Below are positions 45,769 through 53,354 of a DNA stretch of 64,000 bases, piece by piece (position 1 is the stretch's first letter; every line of letters begins with the position of its first letter). The notes under the pieces were generated by a model. It ran no database searches. It had not been told where the DNA came from and saw nothing but the letters and a program-made list of their open reading frames with translations. Source of the DNA: Lonepinella sp042468235. Lineage in GTDB: Bacteria; Pseudomonadota; Gammaproteobacteria; Enterobacterales; Pasteurellaceae. Location: the NCBI RefSeq assembly GCF_042468235.1, contig NZ_CP170386.1, positions 1,302,001 through 1,366,000 of the forward strand, written 5' to 3'. A program made the translations under genes and the position numbers.

Positions 45769-46054
45769 AACCTATGAATTTGTCACCCTTGCGGACTTTG
45801 AAAAAGAATTAATGCAAGATCCTGAATTTGCCGAATTACGCCAAGCACGTGAAGTGCAACAAAAAATGATTGCAGAATTAAGACGATATCGCTTAACTCA
45901 ACATCTTTCACAAGGTGAAATTGCTAAACGTACTGGTATCAAAGCTCAAAATATCAGCCGTCTTGAACGTGGTTTAGTGCGTCCAACCTTGGAAACGATC
46001 ACACGTTATGCCCACGCTTTAGGTGGTTCTATTGTATTCCAACCTAATACATAA
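45758..46054 (+). CDS. XRE-family antitoxin (HigA-like)
   Basis: A 98-residue protein with a C-terminal helix-turn-helix: LSQGEIAKRTGIKAQNISRLERGLVRPTLETITRYAHALGG. The N-terminal part (FVTLADFEKELMQDPEFA) is typical of HigA-type antitoxins paired with Gp49-like toxins. The start overlaps the toxin remnant by 11 bases. If the toxin is dead, it is a solitary regulator. Confidence 0.85.
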   Translation: MQNETYEFVTLADFEKELMQDPEFAELRQAREVQQKMIAELRRYRLTQHLSQGEIAKRTGIKAQNISRLERGLVRPTLETITRYAHALGGSIVFQPNT

Positions 46055-46089
46055 AATTATTTCATAAATTTATCTTTTAAGGACATTCT

Positions 46090-46995
46090 ATGTGGTTCAA
46101 AAACGCCATTATTTATCGTTTAACCAAAAATCTTGATTGGTCGGATAGCCTATTACAAAACTGCCTTTCACAAAACGAATATCATCCCTGTAATCAGTCA
46201 GACACCAGTAAATTCGGCTGGGCAAAGCCCTTACGTAATACTGATTTACTCTATTTTTCCAACGGTAAACAGCTTCTATTAGTTGCACATAAAGAAGATA
46301 AAATTTTGCCGAATCATGTGATTAAACAAGAGTTAGACGAACGTATTCGTCAGTTGGAAGAAAAAGAAAATCGCAAACTGAAAAAGACGGAAAAACAGGC
46401 ACTAAAAGATGATGTGGTGGCGATGTTGTTGCCCCGAGCTTTTAGTAAACATCAGCAAACAGCGATTTGGATTAACACCGAAACCAATTTAATTTATGTT
46501 AATGCAGCCTCTTATAAACGAGCCGAAGATGTGTTGGCATTGTTGCGTAAATCGTTAGGATCGTTACCTGTGGTGCCATTAGCTTTTGCCAATGAACCCT
46601 CTATCGTGATGACCGATTGGTTGGTGAAACAAAAAATACCGTCTTTTTTCACCGCACTTGAAGAAGGAGAATTAAAAGCCTCTGATAATCAAGGCATTAT
46701 TCGTTATAAAAATCAGTCGTTGGAAAGTGAAGAAATGCTCTCTCATTTGCAAAGTGGCAAATTTGTCACCAAATTATTGTTAGACTGGGAAGATCATTTG
46801 AGCTTTGTATTAAACGATGACGGCACGCTTAAACGCTTAAAATTCGCCGATAATATTCGTGAGAAAAATGATGATATTCTGCAAGAAGATGTCGCTCAAC
46901 GCTTTGATGCAGATTTTATTTTGATGACTGGTGAATTAGCAAAATTAACCGAACATTTACTAGATGAATTTGGTGGCGAAAAACAACGGTTGTAA
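46090..46995 (+). CDS. rdgC: Recombination-associated protein RdgC
   Basis: A 301-residue ring-forming DNA-binding protein that inhibits RecA function. It begins MWFKNAIIYRLTKN, has FGWAKPL near residue 42, and ILPNHVIKQELDERIRQLE..LKKTEKQALKDDV..LPRAF, all RdgC hallmarks. AAGGA precedes the ATG. Its stop codon overlaps the -35 element proposed for mtr. Confidence 0.95.
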   Translation: MWFKNAIIYRLTKNLDWSDSLLQNCLSQNEYHPCNQSDTSKFGWAKPLRNTDLLYFSNGKQLLLVAHKEDKILPNHVIKQELDERIRQLEEKENRKLKKTEKQALKDDVVAMLLPRAFSKHQQTAIWINTETNLIYVNAASYKRAEDVLALLRKSLGSLPVVPLAFANEPSIVMTDWLVKQKIPSFFTALEEGELKASDNQGIIRYKNQSLESEEMLSHLQSGKFVTKLLLDWEDHLSFVLNDDGTLKRLKFADNIREKNDDILQEDVAQRFDADFILMTGELAKLTEHLLDEFGGEKQRL

Positions 46996-47024
46996 TTATT
47001 TTATTGTACTACTATAATAGTGCA
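46990..47024 (+). promoter_or_regulatory. mtr promoter with TrpR-like operator
   Basis: TTGTAA (46990-46995), 17 bases, TATAAT (47013-47018). Overlapping the -10, TGTACTA and TAGTGCA (47005-47024) are near-inverted half-sites that match the TrpR consensus halves (TGTACTA..TAGTACA) at 15 of 20 positions overall. TrpR controls mtr in E. coli. Confidence 0.7.
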
Positions 47025-47052
47025 ATTTTAAAATAACCCTAGGAATTATCTC

Positions 47053-48309
47053 ATGACAACACAAAAACAACCGTCTTTACTCGGCGGTATTATGATTATT
47101 GCGGGTGGCACGATCGGGGCAGGAATGCTCGCCAACCCGATTTCCACTGCTGGTGTTTGGTTTACTGGCTCATTGCTGATTTTGCTTTATACTTGGTTTT
47201 GTATGACTTCATCAGGTTTAATGTTATTAGAAGCCAATTTACACTACCCGACTGGATCGAGTTTTAATACCATTGTCAAAGACTTACTCGGCAATGGTTG
47301 GAACGTCCTCAATGGCTTATCCCTTGCCTTTGTAATGTACATTTTAACCTATGCCTACATTACCTCAGGCGGTGGTATTACCGAAGGATTTATTAATCAG
47401 CTGTTAAGCAGCGAACAAAGTGCGGTGGAAATTGGACGAACTTCGGGATCGTTAATCTTTGCTGTGGTATTAGCTTTGTTCGTCTGGTTCTCCACCAAAG
47501 CCGTGGATCGCTTTAGTACGGTATTAATCGCAGGTATGGCGATTGCATTTTTCCTGTCTGTCGCCAGTTTAATTTCCTCCGCCAAACCTGAAATTCTATT
47601 GGATCAACTTGCCCCAGCGGATACCGCTTATTTACCTTACGCTATGGTGGCGTTGCCTGTGTGTTTAGTGTCCTTTGGTTTTCATCAAAATGTACCTAGC
47701 CTCGTGAAATACTATGATCGCAACGCCGCTAAAGTGGTAAAATCCGTAGTATTAGGCACCGCAACGGCGTTAGTGATTTATGTGTTGTGGCAATATGCGG
47801 TGCAAGGCAATTTACCTCGCAATGAATTTGCCCCTGTGATTGCAAAAGGTGGCGACATTGCAGCGTTACTCGATGCGTTACATCAATATATGCAAACCGA
47901 TTACATTGCTCTCGCTCTGCGTTTCTTCGCTTATATGGCGATTGCCAGCTCTTTCTTAGGGGTGACGCTCGGTTTATTTGACTATATCGCTGACTTGTTT
48001 AAATTTGACGACAGCGGATTAGGGCGTGCCAAAACGGCATTAGTGGTGTTCCTACCGCCATTATTATTAAGCCTCCAATTCCCTTATGGTTTTGTGATCG
48101 CTATCGGTTATGCTGGTTTAGCCGCCACCGTATGGGCAGGGATTGTGCCAGCCTTATTAGCGAAAGCCAGCCGTGAACGATTTGGTCAAAGTAAATACAC
48201 CGCATTCGGTGGTAACTTTATGATTTACTTTATTTTCCTATTTGCGATTTTAAATATCGTGGCTCAACTCGGTATGCAATTTGGCTGGATTGCAGATTTT
48301 AAAGGCTAA
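47053..48309 (+). CDS. mtr: Tryptophan-specific permease Mtr
   Basis: A 418-residue aromatic amino acid permease (HAAAP family) with about 11 helices. The similarity to E. coli Mtr is extensive: PSLLGG start, IGAGML, TWFCMTSSGLMLLEANL, GSSFNTIVKDLLGNGWNVLNG, NVPSLVKYY and SSFLGVTLGLFDYIADLF. A TrpR-like box over the promoter supports tryptophan rather than tyrosine as substrate. An uptake signal lies near 47420. Confidence 0.93.
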   Translation: MTTQKQPSLLGGIMIIAGGTIGAGMLANPISTAGVWFTGSLLILLYTWFCMTSSGLMLLEANLHYPTGSSFNTIVKDLLGNGWNVLNGLSLAFVMYILTYAYITSGGGITEGFINQLLSSEQSAVEIGRTSGSLIFAVVLALFVWFSTKAVDRFSTVLIAGMAIAFFLSVASLISSAKPEILLDQLAPADTAYLPYAMVALPVCLVSFGFHQNVPSLVKYYDRNAAKVVKSVVLGTATALVIYVLWQYAVQGNLPRNEFAPVIAKGGDIAALLDALHQYMQTDYIALALRFFAYMAIASSFLGVTLGLFDYIADLFKFDDSGLGRAKTALVVFLPPLLLSLQFPYGFVIAIGYAGLAATVWAGIVPALLAKASRERFGQSKYTAFGGNFMIYFIFLFAILNIVAQLGMQFGWIADFKG

Positions 48310-48314
48310 TTTTA

Positions 48315-49091
48315 ATGCACATTTCAGTTTACGATAAAGAAAACTTTTTTGAGCTTTATCAAAAACTTCGTGCCAATCCAATCAGTTTAAACAACATTGT
48401 GGAGAAACCCACAATGTTGTCTTTATTGCCTGATTTAACAGACAAAAAGCTGCTGGATCTCGGTTGTGGTACGGGCGAACATTTGGCGTTATATTTAGCT
48501 CGTAAAGCAGATTTTGTGGTTGGCATAGATCTGTCTTTGGCAATGTTACAACAGGCAGAAAAAAATCTTGCCGATTTTACACCGCACTTTTCTGAACCCC
48601 ATTTTGCTAAGTCACGCTTTGCCTTGCATCAACTTTCCATGGAAAACTTAGCCGACCTTAAAGAAACCGATTTTGATGTGATTACCAGTTCCTTTGCCTT
48701 TCATTACGTGCAAGATTTTCGCCAACTATTAAGCCAAATTTATCGCAAATTAAAGCCCAATGGCTGGCTTATTTTTTCCCAAGAACACCCCATCGTCACC
48801 GCTTACCAAGGCGGTGAACGCTGGGAGAAAAATGAACAAAAAGAACAGGTTGCCTATCGGTTAAATTATTATCGAGATGAAGGTGAGCGAGATCGAAGCT
48901 GGTTTCAACAACCCTTTAAAACCTATCATAGAACCACCGCAACCATTATCAATGGGCTTATCGAAACAGGCTTTCAAATTGAACAAATGGCAGAACCTAT
49001 GTTAGCAGATCAAGCCGAATGGCAAGCAGAATTTAAGGATTTACAACACCGTCCTGTGTTATTGTTCATTAAGGCGAGAAAAATAGCATGA
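48315..49091 (+). CDS. Class I SAM-dependent methyltransferase
   Basis: A 258-residue methyltransferase. Motif I is LLDLGCGTGEHLALYL at about residue 52, motif post-I is VVGIDLS, and FDVITSSFAFHYVQDF is motif II. The N-terminal YDKENFFELYQKLR is typical of a subfamily annotated only as class I methyltransferase. A perfect 12-bp inverted repeat (ACAACATTGTGG with CCACAATGTTGT, 48391-48420) lies within codons 26-35. The stop overlaps the next gene (ATGA). Substrate unknown. Confidence 0.85.
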   Translation: MHISVYDKENFFELYQKLRANPISLNNIVEKPTMLSLLPDLTDKKLLDLGCGTGEHLALYLARKADFVVGIDLSLAMLQQAEKNLADFTPHFSEPHFAKSRFALHQLSMENLADLKETDFDVITSSFAFHYVQDFRQLLSQIYRKLKPNGWLIFSQEHPIVTAYQGGERWEKNEQKEQVAYRLNYYRDEGERDRSWFQQPFKTYHRTTATIINGLIETGFQIEQMAEPMLADQAEWQAEFKDLQHRPVLLFIKARKIA

Positions 49092-49777
49092 TTGTAGGTC
49101 AAGGCATGATGGCAAAGGCATTTTCTGCTTATGCAGAAGATCCTAAGCATATTATTTTTGCCAGTGGCGTATCAAATTCACAAGAAAAAGACCGCACTTT
49201 ATTTACCAGAGAAAGCCAATTACTTGAGCAAACGATTTTACACCATCCCGACAAAAAATTAGTTTATTTTAGCACTTGTAGCCTCTACGATCCGTCCCTA
49301 CAAAATTCGCCTTATGTGCAACATAAACAGAATATGGAACAGCAAGTGCAACGATTAGCCCAGCAATACTTAATTGTGCGTTTACCACAAGTCGTGGGTA
49401 ATGCCACTAGCCCAACTATCGTAAATTTCCTCTATCAAGCCATTATTCATCAGCAACCTTTTACCCTATGGCAACAAAGTTATCGGAATTTAATTGATAT
49501 TGATGATGTGGTCACGATTTTAAACGAAATCCTAGCCAATCCTTTGTTTACCAATCAGATCATTAATGTTGCCACGGATAAGATGATCAATGTGCAAAAT
49601 ATTGTCATGATGTTAGAAAATATCACAAAAATCACCGCACTTTATCAATCTATTCCGAAAGGATCTTATTATTCCATTGATATTGCCCCTATTCGCTCAA
49701 TTTTGGCGAAATTACACCTCAATTTTGCACAAGATTACGTTCAAAAAACCCTTGAAAAATATTATTCCCCCAAATAA
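49088..49777 (+). CDS. NAD-dependent epimerase/dehydratase-like protein
   Basis: A 229-residue Rossmann-fold protein. The N-terminal nucleotide loop is truncated (MIVGQGMMAKAF), the catalytic tyrosine region is YVQHKQNMEQQV (YxxxK), preceded by FSTCSLYDPS. It overlaps the methyltransferase by 4 bases, so the two are translationally coupled. Members like this modify nucleotide sugars; no sugar cluster is nearby. Function is unassigned. Two uptake signals lie inside. Confidence 0.75.
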   Translation: MIVGQGMMAKAFSAYAEDPKHIIFASGVSNSQEKDRTLFTRESQLLEQTILHHPDKKLVYFSTCSLYDPSLQNSPYVQHKQNMEQQVQRLAQQYLIVRLPQVVGNATSPTIVNFLYQAIIHQQPFTLWQQSYRNLIDIDDVVTILNEILANPLFTNQIINVATDKMINVQNIVMMLENITKITALYQSIPKGSYYSIDIAPIRSILAKLHLNFAQDYVQKTLEKYYSPK

Positions 49778-49801
49778 AAGAAAAAATAAACAAAAAAACG
49801 C

Positions 49802-49830
49802 TTGCAAGATAAAGTAGATTTCAGTATTTT
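49802..49830 (+). promoter_or_regulatory. his operon promoter
   Basis: TTGCAA at 49802-49807, a 17-base spacer and TATTTT at 49825-49830 precede the his leader. A possible inverted repeat overlaps it (TAAAGTAGATTT at 49810-49821 with AAATCCACTTTA at 49844-49855, 11 of 12). Confidence 0.6.
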
Positions 49831-49865
49831 AAAAGGCAAGCAAAAATCCACTTTAGGAAAATACA

Positions 49866-49916
49866 ATGAATTTCAACCGCACTTTTACGTTTCATCATCA
49901 CCATCACCGAACCTAA
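49866..49916 (+). CDS. hisL: his operon leader peptide
   Basis: A 16-codon reading frame, MNFNRTFTFHHHHHRT, with five consecutive histidine codons, followed by an attenuator just before hisG. Ribosome stalling at the His codons under histidine starvation would favour the antiterminator. The codons for Asn-Arg-Thr-Phe contain a perfect uptake signal (ACCGCACTT), so the leader doubles as a DNA uptake site. AGGAAA lies upstream of the ATG. Confidence 0.95.
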   Translation: MNFNRTFTFHHHHHRT

Positions 49917-49939
49917 TCTTTCGGGCGGATGGTGCTACT

Positions 49940-50027
49940 CGGAAGATAAAACTTCCGAAGTGGCAAAATAAGTGTGGCGAATCAGCAATATAAACCTTTC
50001 GGAAGTCAAATTTCGAAAGGTTTTTTT
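49940..50027 (+). terminator. his attenuator
   Basis: Three alternative pairings are visible. CGGAAG (49940-49945) pairs with CTTCCG (49952-49957). ACTTCCGAA (49951-49959) pairs perfectly with TTCGGAAGT (49998-50006), the antiterminator. AACCTTTCG (49993-50001) pairs with CGAAAGGTT (50014-50022) plus a run of seven T, the terminator. The last two share bases and exclude each other. Confidence 0.93.
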
Positions 50028-50065
50028 ATACGTTTAATAGGGTCTGTTGACCTAAGGAAATAACA

Positions 50066-50965
50066 ATGTCAAATAGCAAAAGATTACGCATTGCATTACA
50101 AAAAAAAGGGCGTTTAAGCAAAGAATGTAACGAGTTGCTTAAACAATGTGGGGTAAAAATCAACTGGAACGAACAACGTTTAATTGCTTATTCGGAAAAT
50201 ATGCCGATTGATATTTTACGCGTGCGTGATGACGATATTCCGGGTTTAGTATTTGACGGCGTGGTAGATCTCGGTATTATCGGCGAAAATGTGTTGGAAG
50301 AAGAAGAACTGGGTCGTCAAAATGCAGGGGAAACGGTGGAATATAAAAAACTACGTACCTTGGATTTTGGCGGCTGCCGTTTATCTATTGCAGTGGATCG
50401 TGACGAACAATATCACGGCGTGCAGGATTTGCACAATAAACGCATTGCCACATCGTACCCGAATTTACTGAAACGTTATATGGCTGCCAAAGGGGTATCT
50501 TACAAAAACTGTTTTTTAAATGGTTCAGTGGAAGTCGCCCCGACCGCTAATTTAGCCAATGCCATTTGTGATTTGGTGTCATCAGGGGCAACCTTGGAAG
50601 CCAATGGGTTAAAAGAAGTGGAAGTTATTTATAAATCAAAGGCTTGCCTAATTCAACGTGCCGAACCCTTATCTGATGAAAAACAAGCACTGGTGGAAAA
50701 ATTATTAACCCGTATTCAAGGGGTGCAACAGGCGGCGGAAAGCAAATATATTATGTTGCACGCCCCGAAAAATAAATTGGAAGAAATCACCGCACTTTTA
50801 CCCGGTGTGGAAAATCCGACCATTCTGCCATTGGCTCACGATAACAGCAAAGTCGCCATGCACATGGTGAGCCAAGAAAATCTGTTTTGGGAAACCATGG
50901 AACAGCTGAAAGAAATTGGTGCTAGCTCAGTGTTAGTGTTACCGATTGAAAAAATGTTGGCATAG
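50066..50965 (+). CDS. hisG: ATP phosphoribosyltransferase
   Basis: First enzyme of histidine synthesis, condensing ATP and PRPP, and target of histidine feedback. At 299 residues it is the long form with a C-terminal regulatory domain (about residues 225-299: KYIMLHAPKNKLEEITALLPG). RLRIALQKKGRLSKE and DLVSSGATLEANGLKEVE are diagnostic. AAGGAAA precedes the ATG, downstream of the attenuator. Confidence 0.97.
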   Translation: MSNSKRLRIALQKKGRLSKECNELLKQCGVKINWNEQRLIAYSENMPIDILRVRDDDIPGLVFDGVVDLGIIGENVLEEEELGRQNAGETVEYKKLRTLDFGGCRLSIAVDRDEQYHGVQDLHNKRIATSYPNLLKRYMAAKGVSYKNCFLNGSVEVAPTANLANAICDLVSSGATLEANGLKEVEVIYKSKACLIQRAEPLSDEKQALVEKLLTRIQGVQQAAESKYIMLHAPKNKLEEITALLPGVENPTILPLAHDNSKVAMHMVSQENLFWETMEQLKEIGASSVLVLPIEKMLA

Positions 50966-50976
50966 GGAGAAACATC

Positions 50977-52275
50977 ATGATGCAAACCTTAATTTGGAAA
51001 AATTTATCCGAAAATGAGAAAAAACAGGCTCTCACTCGTCCAGCGATTAGTTCTTCTGCCAATATCCAACAGGCGGTCAATGAAATTCGTGAAAATGTGT
51101 TACAAAACGGCGACAAGGCACTATTTGAACTTAGCGAAAAATTTGATAAGGTGAAATTGGACAGCTTAACGGTATCCAAATCGCAAATTGAGCAAGCCAC
51201 TGCTCGCTTGCCTGATGAACTCAAACAAGCCATTCAAAACGCCAAAGCCAATATTGAACGCTTTCACCAAGCCCAAATTCCACAACCCGTGGATATTGAA
51301 ACGCAAGCGGGGGTGCGTTGTCAGGTAGTAACACGCCCGATTAATCGGGTGGGGCTATATATTCCAGGGGGATCTGCTCCGTTATTTTCCACCGTGTTAA
51401 TGCTGGCGATTCCTGCTAAAATCGCAGGCTGTAAAAAAATCGTGCTGTGTTCGCCACCGCCGATTGCCGATGCGATTTTATATGCGGCGGATCTTTGCGG
51501 AGTGGAAACGATTTATGCGGTAGGTGGCGCACAAGCCATTGTTGCGATGGCATTTGGCACGGAAAGTGTCGCCAAAGTGGATAAAATCTTTGGACCAGGC
51601 AACTGCTATGTCACCGAAGCCAAACGCCAAGTAAGCCAAACTGTCAACGGGGCTACCATTGATATGCAAGCAGGACCTTCCGAAGTGTTGGTGTTGGCTG
51701 ATGAATATGCTGATCCTGAATTTGTAGCAAGCGATTTATTATCGCAAGCAGAACACGGTGCGGACAGCCAAGTGATTTTAGTCACAAACAGCGAAACACT
51801 GGCAGAATATACGCTACTCGCCATTGAGCGTCAATTAAACCAGTTACCGAGAGCCGACACCGCCCGTAAAGCGTTAAGCCATAGTCGTACCTTTATTGCG
51901 GAAAACATTACTCAATCCATTGAAATCAGTAATGATTATGCTCCCGAGCATTTAGTGGTGCAAGTGGAAAATGCCCGTGATTTGCTCCCTCAATTAGACA
52001 ATGCAGGATCGATTTTCTTAGGCGCTTATTCTCCCGAAAGCATGGGCGACTACGCCAGTGGCACCAACCATGTTTTACCGACCTATGGCTATACCAAAAC
52101 CACATCAAGTTTGGGACTGGCTGATTTTAGCAAACGTATGACTGTACAAGAACTCACCCCACAAGGCTTTAAAGATCTCGCTTATACAGTAGAACTCATG
52201 GCTCAAGCCGAACAGCTGGAAGCCCATAGACAGGCGGTGAGTATAAGGTTGGCAAAATTGAAAAAACAAAAATAA
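50977..52275 (+). CDS. hisD: Histidinol dehydrogenase
   Basis: Oxidises L-histidinol to histidine in two NAD+-linked steps, 432 residues. RVGLYIPGGSAPLFSTVLMLAIPA, KIFGPGNCYVTEAKR, GPSEVLVLAD and the zinc-site SQAEHG and YAPEHLVVQ are present. The 11-bp gap to hisG and GGGAGA show co-transcription. Confidence 0.97.
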   Translation: MMQTLIWKNLSENEKKQALTRPAISSSANIQQAVNEIRENVLQNGDKALFELSEKFDKVKLDSLTVSKSQIEQATARLPDELKQAIQNAKANIERFHQAQIPQPVDIETQAGVRCQVVTRPINRVGLYIPGGSAPLFSTVLMLAIPAKIAGCKKIVLCSPPPIADAILYAADLCGVETIYAVGGAQAIVAMAFGTESVAKVDKIFGPGNCYVTEAKRQVSQTVNGATIDMQAGPSEVLVLADEYADPEFVASDLLSQAEHGADSQVILVTNSETLAEYTLLAIERQLNQLPRADTARKALSHSRTFIAENITQSIEISNDYAPEHLVVQVENARDLLPQLDNAGSIFLGAYSPESMGDYASGTNHVLPTYGYTKTTSSLGLADFSKRMTVQELTPQGFKDLAYTVELMAQAEQLEAHRQAVSIRLAKLKKQK

Positions 52276-52284
52276 ATTTTCCAC

Positions 52285-52327
52285 ATACAGTATTTTTCAG
52301 TTTATTTATATGATATAAATACAGTAT
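52285..52327. promoter_or_regulatory. Operator/promoter candidate of the RhuM-Fic gene
   Basis: TATTTATA (52303-52310) and TATAAATA (52314-52321) are perfect inverted repeats around TGA. The 9-mer ATACAGTAT occurs on both sides, at 52285-52293 and 52319-52327. The region is very AT-rich and unlike the rest of the his operon. An autoregulatory site of the adjacent gene is plausible but inferred. Confidence 0.45.
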
Positions 52328-52351
52328 CTATGAATTTAACAAGGAAAAATT

Positions 52352-53341
52352 ATGCAAAACCCGATTGAAATATACCAAACCAAAGACGGACAAACTCAAG
52401 TTGAAGTACAATTTGAGCAGGATACAGTGTGGCTATCGCAGGTACAGATGGCTAAAGTATTTGATACCACATCAGAAAATATTGTGATGCATTTGAAAAA
52501 TATTTTTTCTGAACAGGAAGTTGATGAATTTTCAACCACTAAGGATTTCTTAGTAGTTCGCCAAGAAGGTCAACGTCAAGTTAAACGCCAGATAAAACAC
52601 TATAACTTAGATGCCATTATCTCTGTTGGCTATCGAGTAAAATCCATATCAGCAACACAATTTCGTATTTGGGCAACCCAACGCCTAAAAAACTATCTCG
52701 TCAAAGGCTATGCCATTAACCAAAAACGCTTACAGCAAAATGCTAATGAGCTAGAACAAGCCATTGCACTAATTCAAAAAACAGCTCAGTCTAGTGAATT
52801 GACCTTAGAAAGTGGGCGTGGATTAGTGGATATTGTCAGCCGTTATGCACAGACGTTTTTATGGTTGCAACAATATGACGAGGGTTTGCTGATTGAACCC
52901 AAAACCCAACAAGGCGGTACGTTGCCTACGCTTGAACAAGCTCGTTTAGGTTTGGCGGAATTTAAGCAACAACTTATGGCTCGAGGCGAAGCATCGGATT
53001 TATTCGGTCGTGAGCGTGAAGACGGTTTATCTGCCATTTTAGGCAACTTGGAACAAACCGTTTTCGGCGAACCCGCTTATCCGAGTATTGAAGCCAAAGC
53101 GGCACATTTGCTGTATTTTATTGTAAAAAATCACCCATTTTCAGACGGTAACAAACGCAGTGGGGCATTCTTATTTGTGGATTTTTTACATCGTAACGGA
53201 CGTTTATATGATGAACGGGGACAACCCGTGATCAATCAAACTGGATTAGCCGCCTTGACCTTGTTAGTGGCAGAATCTGATCCAAAACAAAAAGAAACGT
53301 TAATCCGCTTAATTATGCACATGTTGAAAAAAGAAAATTAA
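52352..53341 (+). CDS. RhuM-family protein with C-terminal Fic/Doc domain
   Basis: A 329-residue two-domain protein. Residues 25-125 match the RhuM family (TVWLSQVQMAKVF, DAIISVGYRVKSISATQFRIWAT). The C-terminal domain has the Fic motif HPFSDGNKRSG at 261-271, with catalytic His261 and Arg269; Fic proteins usually transfer AMP or related groups to targets. I see no clear inhibitory S/T-x3-E-G/N motif. It sits between hisD and hisC with its own AT-rich upstream element, which suggests an inserted gene. Role could be toxin or regulator. Confidence 0.88.
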   Translation: MQNPIEIYQTKDGQTQVEVQFEQDTVWLSQVQMAKVFDTTSENIVMHLKNIFSEQEVDEFSTTKDFLVVRQEGQRQVKRQIKHYNLDAIISVGYRVKSISATQFRIWATQRLKNYLVKGYAINQKRLQQNANELEQAIALIQKTAQSSELTLESGRGLVDIVSRYAQTFLWLQQYDEGLLIEPKTQQGGTLPTLEQARLGLAEFKQQLMARGEASDLFGREREDGLSAILGNLEQTVFGEPAYPSIEAKAAHLLYFIVKNHPFSDGNKRSGAFLFVDFLHRNGRLYDERGQPVINQTGLAALTLLVAESDPKQKETLIRLIMHMLKKEN

Positions 53342-53354
53342 ACAGGAACAAACC

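Noticed and set aside
49919..49932. TTTCGGGCGGAT shared with the palindrome at 13387
   Set aside because: Only about 12 bases match and the other arm is absent; probably chance within the attenuator.
49802..49993. 63-residue open frame before hisG
   Set aside because: It covers the his promoter, leader and attenuator in a different frame from hisL.
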